Shown piece by piece: positions 15,385 through 23,277 of a stretch of DNA of 32,123 nt. The stretch is from positions 1-32,123 of the forward strand of contig NZ_BMVV01000043.1 of NCBI RefSeq assembly GCF_014650895.1, read 5' to 3'. The stretch is from Streptomyces omiyaensis (GTDB lineage Bacteria > Actinomycetota > Actinomycetes > Streptomycetales > Streptomycetaceae). A program made the translations under genes and the position numbers. Every line of letters begins with the position of its first letter. Position 1 is the stretch's first letter. Below the pieces are notes generated by a model. It had not been told where the DNA came from and did no database searches. It saw only the letters and a program-made list of their open reading frames with translations.

Positions 15385-16685
15385 CGTGGCGGGGGAACGG
15401 GCGCGGGGAGGACGGCGGTGACCTCCCAGCCGCCCTGGGGCGTGGGACCGGCGGCGAACTCGCCGCCCAGCATGGCCGTGCGCTCGCGCATGCCGAGCAG
15501 GCCGTGGCCGGGCTCGCCCGAGGAGTGCGCGGCCTTCCCGCCGGTGCGGCGGGAGGGGGCGGTGCTGGTGACGCGGACGGTGAGTCCCGCGGGGTGGTAG
15601 TGGGTCGAGACGGTGGCCCGCGCGCCGGGAGCGTGCCGGATGACGTTGCTCAGCGCCTCCTGGACGATGCGGTACGCGGAGAGTTCGGTGCCGGGGGAGA
15701 GCGGGCGCGGCGTCCCCCGGGTCTCGGCGGAGACGTCCAGCCCGGCGGCCCGCACGGTGGCGAGGAGGTCGTCCAGCTGGGCGAGGGTGGGCTGGGGCGC
15801 GTGCCGCGCGCCGGCCGCGTCCGCCGGGTCGCCGGCGCCGCGCAGGACGCCGAGCACGTGCCGGAGTTCGGCGAGGGCGTCCACGGCGTTCTGCCGGATG
15901 CCCGCCAGGTTCTCCCGGAGCTCGGGGGACGGATCGGCCACCAGGTGCGGTGCGACCTGCGCCTGGATGGAGATGACCGACATGTGGTGGGCGACGACGT
16001 CGTGCAGCTCGCGGGCGATCCGGCCGCGTTCCTCCAGCAGGGCCCGGCGCGCCCGCTCCTCGGCGGTCAGCACCTCCTGCTCGACGAGCCGGCCGCGCGA
16101 GACCCGGGCCGCGCGCAGCGAGCAGCCCAGGGCGACGGCGAGGGCGAACGCCAGGGCCCCCTGCGCGAGGGTGCCCAGCTGGGGGACCCCGCGCGGCACG
16201 ACGGCGCCGGCCCCGGTCAGCAGGGAGACCCCGAGGGCGGCGACCGCGGCGGCGGGCCGCACCCGCAGGGCGAGCAGCAGCAGGACCAGCGCGTGCAGCG
16301 CGATGCCGGGAAGGCTCCAGGGCCAGCCGACGCCGAAGACCGCCGAGGTCAGCGCGGCCGTGACGGCGAGCGTCCCGCCGGAGAGCCACAGGGCGGCCGA
16401 CGGACGGGCGAGCGCGACGACGGGCGCGGCGCTCTGCAGGACGACGAGGAGGGGGACGGCGCCGGTCGCGGGCTCCATGAAGGACTCGTACTGGTTCACG
16501 TCCCAGATGCCCATGAGGACGCAGAACAGCACGATGTGCCCGTGGGCGAGCCGGCCGAGGTGACGGTGGCGCGGCAGCGGGTCGCGGCGCCCCGGCCGCA
16601 GGTCGGCGCGGACGATCCGCGGCGCCTCGCGCAGGAGAGGGGGGACGGCGCGCAGCGCGCCCGTGCCCCGGTTCGGATCCGTCAC
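15375..16685 (-). CDS. Sensor histidine kinase, HisKA_3/NarX type (436 aa)
   Basis: GTG 16685 is preceded by GGGGGGAG and is preferred over an upstream ATG at 16733. The N-terminal ~190 residues contain about five membrane helices (IVLFCVLMGIW, VPLLVVLQSAAPVVAL, LSGGTLAVTAALTSAVFGVG, LPGIALHALVLLLLALRV, ALAFALAVALGCSL) with short loops, so the sensing region is within or near the membrane. The dimerisation/phosphoacceptor motif ERGRIARELHDVVAHHMSVI places the active histidine at 228. The ATPase domain shows the N box (AYRIVQEALSNVIRHAPGA, N347) and G box GHGLLGM (393-399). It autophosphorylates and passes the phosphate to the adjacent regulator. The signal is unknown. Confidence 0.95.
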   Translation of the reverse strand: MTDPNRGTGALRAVPPLLREAPRIVRADLRPGRRDPLPRHRHLGRLAHGHIVLFCVLMGIWDVNQYESFMEPATGAVPLLVVLQSAAPVVALARPSAALWLSGGTLAVTAALTSAVFGVGWPWSLPGIALHALVLLLLALRVRPAAAVAALGVSLLTGAGAVVPRGVPQLGTLAQGALAFALAVALGCSLRAARVSRGRLVEQEVLTAEERARRALLEERGRIARELHDVVAHHMSVISIQAQVAPHLVADPSPELRENLAGIRQNAVDALAELRHVLGVLRGAGDPADAAGARHAPQPTLAQLDDLLATVRAAGLDVSAETRGTPRPLSPGTELSAYRIVQEALSNVIRHAPGARATVSTHYHPAGLTVRVTSTAPSRRTGGKAAHSSGEPGHGLLGMRERTAMLGGEFAAGPTPQGGWEVTAVLPAPVPPPRRT

Positions 16686-16725
16686 CGTGCTCCCCCCGTA
16701 CGGTTGATCGTTTCTCTGCCACAGC

Positions 16726-18054
16726 CTAGGCACGTCGTGCCTCCGTCCGGGGGTCGGGTCGCCGCTTCGGGGCGAGGGGAAGGACGTGGGAAGGGATGCG
16801 GGGAAGGACCTGAGGGGGGATGCGGGGAGAGGAGCGGGGGGAGACGACGAGGGGCGGGGCGAGGGGAGGAGCGGAGGGAGGCGCGAGGCGCGGGGCGAGC
16901 GGAGGCGCGAGGGGCGGGGCGGGGCGAACGCGGTGCCGGGGCGTCCCGCCGTTCTCGTACGGGTGGAAGACCGCGCAGCAGACCAGCAGCGCCACCGCGA
17001 ACAGCGGCAGCCAGCCGAGCCGGGCGAGGACCCAGGCGGGGGAGTCGGGGACGGTGTGCAGCCCGGTCAGCGGCCCGTCGCCGAGCAGCTGCGCGGCGAG
17101 GAGTCCCCCGGCGGTCACGGCGATCATCGCCGTCTGGTGCCACAGGAACACCGTCATCGCGCGGAGGTTGAGCAGCGCCACCGCCGTCCAGACGGCCGGC
17201 CGCCGCAGCACGCGCCGCAGCGGACCGAGCAGCAGCACCGCCCCGCCGCACTGGGCGAGACCGAAGGTGACGGCGGCGAGCGTGGGCGGGTTGAGGTTGG
17301 AGACCGGGGCGCCGGGCACGCCGACCATGGAGCCCGGGTACCCGCCGAAGGCGACGAGCAGACCGGTCGCCGCGCCGCCGCAGACCAGCAGCGCCCGGGC
17401 CGCCGACGGCGCGAGCGGCCCGCGGCGGGCGAGGAACGCACCGAGGCAGTACGGCACGAGCCAGCCCGCGGGCAGGTTGAGCCAGCCGATCGCGTCCGGC
17501 CCGTCGAGCCCGAAGCGGACCACGTCCACGTGCAGGACGACGGCGAACGGCCACAGCGGATGGAGCCGCGCGACGAGCGGGGTGGCGGCGGTGAGGGCCG
17601 CCAGGACGAGCAGGAACCACAGCGGCGACAGCACCAGCCGGGCCAGCGCGTACACGGAGGTCCAGGGCACGCCGCAGGCGAGCATGCCGACCGCCGCGAC
17701 GAGCCAGACGGCGAGCAGCGCCCCCACCGGACGGAACAGCCGGTTCAGCCGGCCGGCGATCCACCGGCCGCGGCCCTCGCCCCGGGCCGCGGCGGCGGCG
17801 TGACCGCGGGCCGCGACGTACCCGCCGACGAGGAAGAAGACGGCGAGGGTCTGGAAGACCCAGGAGACCGGAGTGAACGCCGGCAGCGGCCCGAGCGGGC
17901 TCTCCACCCGCAGCGTCCCGCTGTCGGCGACGAGTGCCGTGACGAGCCAGTGCCCGAGGACGACCCCGACGATGGCGAGGGCCCGCAGCGCGTCCAGGGC
18001 ACGGTCGCGGTCCGGCGGGGTGGCGGCGGACACGCGGAGGACGAGGTCACGCAC
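16726..18054 (-). CDS. Acyltransferase-3 family membrane protein with Pro-rich tail (442 aa)
   Basis: GTG 18054 follows AGGAG at a spacing of 7. The protein has the acyltransferase-3 signature near its N-terminus: RALDALRALAIVGVVLGHW, with an R-X10-H pair at R24 and H35. About ten membrane segments follow (VFFLVGGYVAARG, ALLAVWLVAAVGMLACGVPW, LWFLLVLAALTAATPLVARL, LLNLRAMTVFLWHQTAM, FAVALLVCCAVFHPY). Members move acyl groups from acyl-CoA across the membrane onto sugars, peptidoglycan, lipids or antibiotics. After the last helix comes a 65-residue cytoplasmic tail of Ala-Pro-Pro-Leu repeats (LAPPLAPRLAPPSAPPLAPP), encoded by a GC-rich DNA repeat at 16786-16925. It lies 40 bp upstream of the kinase gene. 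The acceptor is unknown. Confidence 0.9.
   Translation of the reverse strand: MRDLVLRVSAATPPDRDRALDALRALAIVGVVLGHWLVTALVADSGTLRVESPLGPLPAFTPVSWVFQTLAVFFLVGGYVAARGHAAAAARGEGRGRWIAGRLNRLFRPVGALLAVWLVAAVGMLACGVPWTSVYALARLVLSPLWFLLVLAALTAATPLVARLHPLWPFAVVLHVDVVRFGLDGPDAIGWLNLPAGWLVPYCLGAFLARRGPLAPSAARALLVCGGAATGLLVAFGGYPGSMVGVPGAPVSNLNPPTLAAVTFGLAQCGGAVLLLGPLRRVLRRPAVWTAVALLNLRAMTVFLWHQTAMIAVTAGGLLAAQLLGDGPLTGLHTVPDSPAWVLARLGWLPLFAVALLVCCAVFHPYENGGTPRHRVRPAPPLAPPLAPRLAPPSAPPLAPPLVVSPRSSPRIPPQVLPRIPSHVLPLAPKRRPDPRTEARRA
16786..16925. repeat. GC-rich repeat encoding the acyltransferase tail
   Basis: Degenerate tandem GAGGGGCGGGGC/GGAGGCGCGAGG-type units encode the Ala-Pro-Pro-Leu tail of the upstream membrane protein. 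The unit length is a multiple of three in most places, so expansions would keep the frame. Confidence 0.6.
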
Positions 18055-18080
18055 GGTCGGACTCCTGTCGGTCGACGGTA

Positions 18081-18122
18081 GGTGGTCGGCGGTGGGCGGT
18101 CGGCGGTGGGTGATCGGGTCCT
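18081..18122. repeat. Degenerate heptamer repeat (GGCGGTC-type, about six units)
   Basis: In phase, the units are GGTGGTC, GGCGGTG, GGCGGTC, GGCGGTG, GGTGATC and GGGTCCT. They lie in the spacer between the hydrolase stop (18171) and the acyltransferase ribosome-binding site. The core unit is the reverse complement of the GACCGCC heptamer at 27321-27425. Confidence 0.6.
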
Positions 18123-18170
18123 GCGCGTCGGTGGTCGGCGAACGGTCGCCGGTGGTCCGGGCGGTTGGGT

Positions 18171-19169
18171 TCACGCACGGTCCGGCTCCTCTCCGCCGAC
18201 GATCAGCGCGAGACTGCGCAGGGACACCGACCCGGGCGCGAGGTAGTCGCTGTGCCCCCCGTCGCCGGCCGCGAACGCGCGCGCCCCGAACCCCGGGTCC
18301 GTCGGGTCGGTCCCGAAGCCGAGTTCGGAGCCGGCGAGCAGGGGCACGCGCACGTGCGGTATCCCGCCGATCCAGTCGCCGTCCGACCGACCGGCCCAGA
18401 CGGCGGCGTCCGTACCGAGACCGGTGACGTGGTCCGAGCCGGTGCCGGGGCTCCCGAAGAGGACGACGGCGGCGACCGGGAGCCCCGGGGCCGCGCGGGC
18501 GCACACCACGGAGCCGTACGAGTGCCCGAGGAGGGTGATCCGGGCCCCCGGCCGCATCCGCGCCAGCCCCTCCACGAACGCGCGGAGCCGGGGCGCGGCC
18601 TGGTCGGCGCGACCGGGGGTGAGGGAGGCCGCGCTGCCGGTGGCGGGGGTGCGGTAGCCGAGCCAGGCGACGACGGCCGTCCGCCCGCCCGCAGCGCCCT
18701 GGAGGGCGACCGCCCCGGCGCGGAAGCGGCCGTAGGCGTCGAGCCCCGTGTCGGCGCCCGGCACCAGCACGGCGATCCGATCGGCCCGCGCGAGGTCGCC
18801 CACCACCTCCGCGCTCCGCCCGCCGTCCCGCCCGTCGAACTCCAGGAACCGGCGGTCCGCGCCGGCCATCTCCCGCAGCGACGCGGCCCGCCGCCCCGCC
18901 CCGTACTCCTCCGCCGTCCGTCCGGCCTCCGCCAGCGCCACCCGCTCGGCCGCGTACCGCTCCTCCAGCCGCGCCGCGAGCACGTCCGCCGTCCCGGCCC
19001 GCAGCGGCGCGACGGCGGCGGGCACCGGCGCCGGCACCTCGGCGGGCCGCGCCGCGCCGGCGACGGGCACGGCGACGGAGGCGGTGACGAGACCCGCGAG
19101 CACGGTCCGGCGGAACCGCCCGGGGACGGACGCGAGGGGACGACGACGGGAGCGGGGACGGCGCGCCAT
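18171..19169 (-). CDS. Secreted alpha/beta hydrolase, DUF1023-like (332 aa)
   Basis: ATG 19169 is preceded by GGAAGGA. The N-terminus has an arginine-rich region and a hydrophobic signal with a twin-arginine-like start (RFRRTVLAGLVTASVAVPVA), suggesting export, possibly by Tat. A helical segment (about 60-110, EERYAAERVALAEAGRTAEE) precedes the alpha/beta fold. The nucleophile elbow is GHSYGS with Ser217; a likely catalytic His is H306 in GGHSDYLAPGS. This layout matches actinobacterial DUF1023-type hydrolases, whose substrates are mostly unknown esters or lipids. It is the first gene of the minus-strand series ending with the two-component pair, 116 bp upstream of the acyltransferase. Confidence 0.9.
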   Translation of the reverse strand: MARRPRSRRRPLASVPGRFRRTVLAGLVTASVAVPVAGAARPAEVPAPVPAAVAPLRAGTADVLAARLEERYAAERVALAEAGRTAEEYGAGRRAASLREMAGADRRFLEFDGRDGGRSAEVVGDLARADRIAVLVPGADTGLDAYGRFRAGAVALQGAAGGRTAVVAWLGYRTPATGSAASLTPGRADQAAPRLRAFVEGLARMRPGARITLLGHSYGSVVCARAAPGLPVAAVVLFGSPGTGSDHVTGLGTDAAVWAGRSDGDWIGGIPHVRVPLLAGSELGFGTDPTDPGFGARAFAAGDGGHSDYLAPGSVSLRSLALIVGGEEPDRA

Positions 19170-19369
19170 GGGGTTCCTTCCGTACGGTGGTGCGTTCCGT
19201 CACGGACGGTAGGAAAGGCGGCCTGTCGTCCGCGTCCCGCCGCGGAGCCGACTTGGCGTGTAGCTCTCAGGTATGACAAGGGGGCACGCCCACCGGGCGT
19301 CCTCCCGTCGTCCCTATCTCGTCGGGTTTCGGAGGCGGACCGGTCCCCTCCCGGCCGGTCCCCTCCCGG

Positions 19370-19420
19370 CCTCTGCTTTCGACCGGCCTCTGCCTTCGAC
19401 CGGCCTCTGCCTTCGACCGG
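19370..19420. repeat. Three tandem 17-bp units
   Basis: The unit CCTCTGCCTTCGACCGG is repeated at 19370-19386 (one T/C variant), 19387-19403 and 19404-19420. It lies upstream of the lipid kinase gene. Confidence 0.85.
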
Positions 19421-19467
19421 CCTTCTCCGGCCGGTCCCGTTTCCGACCGGCCCCTCCTCCACACGGT

Positions 19468-19532
19468 CCCTTCCTCCGCGCGACCCCTTCCTCCGCACGG
19501 CCCTTCCTCCGCACGGCCCTTCATCCGCACGG
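19468..19532. repeat. Four 16-bp units
   Basis: The unit CCCTTCCTCCGCACGG occurs at 19468-19483 (variant end), 19485-19500, 19501-19516 and 19517-19532 (one-base variant), about 85 bp upstream of the kinase start. Confidence 0.8.
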
Positions 19533-19616
19533 CCCCTCGGAGATGCCCTCCGGCCCGCGAGTGGGCAGGCTGGTGTCCCGTATCCGGCTGTCGGCAGGGC
19601 GCGCGGGGAGGACACC

Positions 19617-20945
19617 ATGGGCGGTACGAGGTCGGAGGACCCCCGCGCACGCGGAAGCGCGCGGCTCCTCGCCCGGCTGGCCGTGCTCGCGGCGCTCGGC
19701 TCGCTCGCCGTGCTGGCGCTGGCCATCGGCGAGGGCGGCCTCGAGATCCTCGTCGCCGGCTTCCTCGGCCTCGTCGTCCTCGCCGTCGGCCTCTGGTGGT
19801 TCGTCGCGCACCGCGGCGCGCTGCGGCTGCTCGGCGCGCTGCTCGCGGTCGCGGCACCCGTCGGCGTCCTCGTGCTCTTCGCCCACGACGGCCTGTGGCT
19901 CACCGCGCTGCTCCTCGTCCTCTGCTGGGGCGCCGCGCTGGCGTGCGCCCGGGCGGCCCTGCGCAGGTCGCGCCCGCGGAGGACGACCCCGGCGCGGCCG
20001 GCGGCGCGGCCGGAACGGCCGTTCCTGATCATGAACCCGAAGTCCGGGGGAGGGAAGGTAGGCCGCTTCGACCTGGTGGAGCGCGCCGAGGCGAGGGGCG
20101 CGCGGGTGTTCCTGCTGGACCCGTCCGCCCCGGTCGACGTGGCCGAGCGGGCCCGCCGGGCGGTGGCCGAGGGGGCGGACCTCCTCGGCGTCGCGGGCGG
20201 CGACGGCACCCAGGCGCTGGTGGCGGCGGTCGCCGCCGAGCACGACCTGCCCTTCCTCGTCATCTCCGCCGGCACCCGGAACCACTTCGCCATGGACCTG
20301 GGACTGGACCGCTCCGACCCGTCCCGCTGCCTCGACGCGCTGACCGACGGCGAGGAGCTGCGGATCGACCTCGGCGACGTCGACGGCCGGCCCTTCGTCA
20401 ACACCGTCTCCTTCGGCGTCTACGCCGACGTCGTGCAGCGCCCCGAGTACCGCGACGACAAGGCGGGCACGGCGCTGGCCCTCATGCCGGACCTGCTGCT
20501 CGGCGACGGGGTGCGGCGGGTGGACGCGCGGATCGACGGCACGGACCTCGTCGGCCAGCAGGCGCTGCTCGTCAGCAACAACGCGTACGTGTCGCCCGAC
20601 GAGATCAGCGGCGCCGGCCGCCGGCCCCGGCTCGACGACGGCGAGCTCGGCGTGCTCGGGATCCGCGTGGAGGACGCGGCGCAGGCCGCGGACCTGGCCG
20701 TGCGGGGCACCCAGTCGATGGGGCTGACGGTCCGTTCGGCCCATCGCGTCGAGGTCACCGCAGAAGCGGACGAGATCCCCGTGGCGGTCGACGGCGAGTC
20801 CCTGCGGATGCCCGTACCGGTCGTCTGCACCCTGCGCCCCGGCGTCCTGCGGGTCCTGGTGCCGCGCGACCGGCCCGGCGTGGTCGTCCCCATCCCGCCC
20901 GTCCGGTGGCGGCGGATCCTCGACCTCGCCTTCGGCCGGCGGTGA
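19617..20945 (+). CDS. Diacylglycerol/lipid kinase family protein with membrane N-terminus (442 aa)
   Basis: ATG 19617 follows GGGGAGGA. Residues about 16-107 hold four membrane helices (LAVLAALGSLAVLALAIGEG, LVAGFLGLVVLAVGLWWFVA, LLGALLAVAAPVGVLVLFAH, LTALLLVLCWGAALACARA). The kinase domain follows, with the entry motif PFLIMNPKSGGGK, the nucleotide-binding GVAGGDGTQALVAAVAAE, VISAGTRNHFAMDLGLD, and a C-terminal beta domain (AVDGESLRMPVPVVCTLRPG). The family phosphorylates a lipid hydroxyl (diacylglycerol, sphingosine-like or related) with ATP at the inner face of the membrane. The fused membrane region is an addition to the soluble DgkB/YegS fold and keeps the enzyme at its substrate. A 49-codon frame overlaps its stop. 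Exact lipid substrate is unknown. Confidence 0.92.
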   Translation: MGGTRSEDPRARGSARLLARLAVLAALGSLAVLALAIGEGGLEILVAGFLGLVVLAVGLWWFVAHRGALRLLGALLAVAAPVGVLVLFAHDGLWLTALLLVLCWGAALACARAALRRSRPRRTTPARPAARPERPFLIMNPKSGGGKVGRFDLVERAEARGARVFLLDPSAPVDVAERARRAVAEGADLLGVAGGDGTQALVAAVAAEHDLPFLVISAGTRNHFAMDLGLDRSDPSRCLDALTDGEELRIDLGDVDGRPFVNTVSFGVYADVVQRPEYRDDKAGTALALMPDLLLGDGVRRVDARIDGTDLVGQQALLVSNNAYVSPDEISGAGRRPRLDDGELGVLGIRVEDAAQAADLAVRGTQSMGLTVRSAHRVEVTAEADEIPVAVDGESLRMPVPVVCTLRPGVLRVLVPRDRPGVVVPIPPVRWRRILDLAFGRR

Positions 20946-21091
20946 GCCGGCCGTCCCCACAGCCTCCGGCACCCGCCGCCGACCGGTGGTCCTCCGGGCA
21001 CCGCGGGCCGGCGGCGAGCGGAGGCGGCGTCGCGTCCGTCTTCAACGCCGTCGTCGTGGCCGGCCTCGTGTCCCCCCTCGACAGCATCTGA
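20942..21091 (+). CDS. Possible coupled small protein (49 aa)
   Basis: A GTG at 20942 overlaps the kinase stop (GTGA) and opens a 49-codon frame. The product is proline-rich at first (RPSPQPPAPAADRW) and hydrophobic at the end (VASVFNAVVVAGLVSPLDSI). The overlap suggests translational coupling, but GTGA overlaps occur by chance and no family is recognised. Confidence 0.28.
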   Translation: MSRPSPQPPAPAADRWSSGHRGPAASGGGVASVFNAVVVAGLVSPLDSI

Positions 21092-21231
21092 CGCCCCGGA
21101 CGCGCCCATGCCCCGCCCAGGACCCCACAGCACGTCCGCCCCCACATCCCGGACGCACCCACGCCCCGCGAGGCCGCGTCCCGAGGAAAACGCCTCGACA
21201 GGCGGGGTGCGGAACGGGGACGCTGCACGCG

Positions 21232-21735
21232 ATGACGAGAATCGACGACACACCGACCGCGTGGGACGAGCGCACCCAGCTCACCACCTTCCTCGACTAC
21301 GCGCGCGACACCGCCCGCGCCAAGTGCGACGGCGTCTCCGCCGAGGACGCGCGCCGGGCCCTCCTGCCGGGCTCGCCGCTGATGACCCTCAGCGGACTGG
21401 TCAACCACCTGCGCTGGGTGGAGTACTACTGGTTCCGCGTGGTCTTCCTCGGCGAGGAGGACCAGGGCCCCTGGACCGAGGAGGACCCCGACCGCGAGAT
21501 GCGGATCGCGGTCGACTTCCCGCTCGCCACCCTGCTCCGGGAGTACGCGCAGGAGAGCGCCCGCCACCGCGAACTGGTCGCCGCGCACGCCCTGGACGCC
21601 CGCGCCGAGCGCCCCGTCCGCGACGGCGTCCACGTCGACCTGCGCTGGATCCTCCACCACCTCACCGAGGAGACCGCCCGCCACAACGGCCACCTGGACA
21701 TCCTGCGCGAACTCCTCGACGGCACCACGGGCTGA
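21232..21735 (+). CDS. DinB family protein (DUF664 type, 167 aa)
   Basis: The protein is a four-helix bundle of the DinB/YfiT superfamily, DUF664 branch. Typical segments are the first-helix region (ERTQLTTFLDYARDTARAKC), the first metal-site helix (LSGLVNHLRWVEYYWFRVVF, His59) and the last (LRWILHHLTEETARHNGHLD, with His151 and His154). The three-histidine site usually binds a divalent metal. Some relatives are mycothiol- or bacillithiol-dependent transferases; whether this one is a mycothiol S-transferase is inference from family and host. It is cytoplasmic with no signal sequence. ATG 21232 has only a distant GGGGA as ribosome-binding site. Confidence 0.88.
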   Translation: MTRIDDTPTAWDERTQLTTFLDYARDTARAKCDGVSAEDARRALLPGSPLMTLSGLVNHLRWVEYYWFRVVFLGEEDQGPWTEEDPDREMRIAVDFPLATLLREYAQESARHRELVAAHALDARAERPVRDGVHVDLRWILHHLTEETARHNGHLDILRELLDGTTG

Positions 21736-21945
21736 AGCCCCGGGCAGAAGGCGTCGGTCGTGTGGCTGTCGACTGGGTCGCTCGCTGGTGCCGCCCCTGA
21801 GCACCTTGTTCAGCGCATCCGACGCGCTTTACGGCGCCTTCGGTACCGCATTCACCTCACGGAAGGCCGCCGCGTCGGGACCTGTCAGGCCGTCACCTCC
21901 ACCCTCGCGAGCCGGTCACCTCGCGAGTTCCCTTTCAGCGTTCCA

Positions 21946-21975
21946 GTGACTGACCCGGGGGTGCGCGGATAGGGT
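21946..21975 (+). promoter_or_regulatory. Promoter for a leaderless nuclease transcript
   Basis: GTGACT (21946-21951) as -35 and TAGGGT (21970-21975) as -10 are separated by 18 bp, close to the Streptomyces housekeeping consensus TTGAC-N18-TANNNT. The -10 ends 6 nt before ATG 21982, so the mRNA should start at or next to the A of the start codon. Confidence 0.6.
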
Positions 21976-21981
21976 CACGCC

Positions 21982-23088
21982 ATGGTGGGGCTGAGAACAT
22001 TGCAGGGGTACCTTCTCGAAGAGGTCCTTGCCTGGTTGCTGAGGTCCAGTGGGTACCGTCTGCTGACGGAGAAGGACGACCCAACCAGGCCGCCGTGGAA
22101 GGTTCTGGAGAAGCGCAAGCACGGGCTGGTGGTGCGAGGCCGGGGAGCCTGGCACCAGGCGGACACTCTGGGTGAGTTCCCGTACGTGCCTCCGTTCTCC
22201 CTTCCGATACGCCTGTTCGCCGAGGCGAAGTTCACCGGCCCCAAGGTAGGTCTTTCCACCGTGCGCAACGGTCATGGCGTCGTGCATGATCTGAACCAAA
22301 ACCTCGTCACCACATGGAGCGACGGATCAGGTCCCCGCCACCCGAGGACGCGCTACCACTACAGTTACGCGGTCTTCTCGACATCAGGGTTCACCCTGGA
22401 TGCTCAGGAGTTCGCACTCGCCCATCAGATCTCCCTCATCGACCTGTCCTTGCCCGACTTCCAGCCCCTGTGCAACCTGGTCAGGGTGGCTGCGAAATCG
22501 GTCTACGACGCCACGAAGACGATGCCGCCGAGCCGACGGCCCACCGTGTACGAGATCCGCACCTACGTGCGTCGACCTCTGCTGAACCTGTGGGATGAAC
22601 CCGTAGACCTTCCTTCCCCGGTGACCGGCCCGCTCGACACGCTGGCAGCGGGACTGCGCCGGTCGTCACTGGGACTCGTCCTGGCTTTCCCCGCAGCTCC
22701 TTTCGTCCTCGGGCTCGTCTCGAACGATCTTCACGCCTTTCTCGGACACGCGCTCGAACAGCCCACCCACGCCGTCCGCGTGCGGAGGAACCACCGGACG
22801 GTGGGACATCCACTGTGGTTCATCGAACCGCGCGAAGGCTCTTTCTACCGACTGACGTTCAGCTTGCCGGAGCAGGTGGAGGCATGGATCCTTGACCAGG
22901 AGGAGGGAATCCGGGTCCGCTCTCGTTGGACCGCGCGAAACCTGCTCTCCGCCATCACCCTGTACTGGGTCGACGAGAACCACACCCACACCTTCCGGCT
23001 TCACTACAGCCCGGATGAGTTCCGCGAGGTCAGCGGGAGAGCGAGCTCTCCCGGCAACGACTTCGGCGTGATGCCCGACCTCTTCTGA
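21982..23088 (+). CDS. PD-(D/E)XK nuclease-like protein (368 aa)
   Basis: The N-terminal 100 residues have the layout of a restriction-endonuclease-like fold: a first helix with a conserved acid (QGYLLEEVLAWLLRSSGYR, E13/E14), a strand with an Asp (GRGAWHQADTLGEF, D61) and the catalytic ExK pair (RLFAEAKFTGPK, E81 and K83), then VRNGHGVVHDLNQN. These match the E-D-ExK set of Mrr-like nucleases. The remaining 260 residues include DAQEFALAHQISLIDLS and a beta-rich C-terminal region (LWFIEPREGSFYRLTFSLPE) that I do not recognise. Third positions are A/T more often than in neighbours (about 7 of the first 33 codons), suggesting horizontal acquisition. It precedes the CoiA-like gene by 189 bp in the same direction. 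Nuclease activity is inferred from motifs only. Confidence 0.75.
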   Translation: MVGLRTLQGYLLEEVLAWLLRSSGYRLLTEKDDPTRPPWKVLEKRKHGLVVRGRGAWHQADTLGEFPYVPPFSLPIRLFAEAKFTGPKVGLSTVRNGHGVVHDLNQNLVTTWSDGSGPRHPRTRYHYSYAVFSTSGFTLDAQEFALAHQISLIDLSLPDFQPLCNLVRVAAKSVYDATKTMPPSRRPTVYEIRTYVRRPLLNLWDEPVDLPSPVTGPLDTLAAGLRRSSLGLVLAFPAAPFVLGLVSNDLHAFLGHALEQPTHAVRVRRNHRTVGHPLWFIEPREGSFYRLTFSLPEQVEAWILDQEEGIRVRSRWTARNLLSAITLYWVDENHTHTFRLHYSPDEFREVSGRASSPGNDFGVMPDLF

Positions 23089-23277
23089 GCCCGAAGGTCT
23101 GGCAGGCCCCTGCACGCTGTGATCGGCCTTCAGCGAAGGGGAAGGGAGCGAGGTATGGCGAGAGCTCCCCACGCCTCGGTTTCCCTCCGATCAGGTTTTC
23201 CCGAACTTCAGGACACGTAGTGCGGTCGACACGCACATGCCGGAACCCGTTCCATCTGTTCACCGGAGGATTCAGAA

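Larger units (their letters stand above)
19170..19616. other. Divergent intergenic region with two minisatellites
   Basis: This 447-bp region separates divergent genes (hydrolase, minus; lipid kinase, plus). It has no convincing gene. It contains a 17-bp unit repeated three times (19370-19420) and a 16-bp unit repeated four times (19468-19532), listed separately. Confidence 0.6.

Noticed and set aside
19267..19532. Minus-strand AEEG/CGG-repeat frames over the minisatellites
   Set aside because: They are translations of simple repeats without starts that have ribosome-binding sites.
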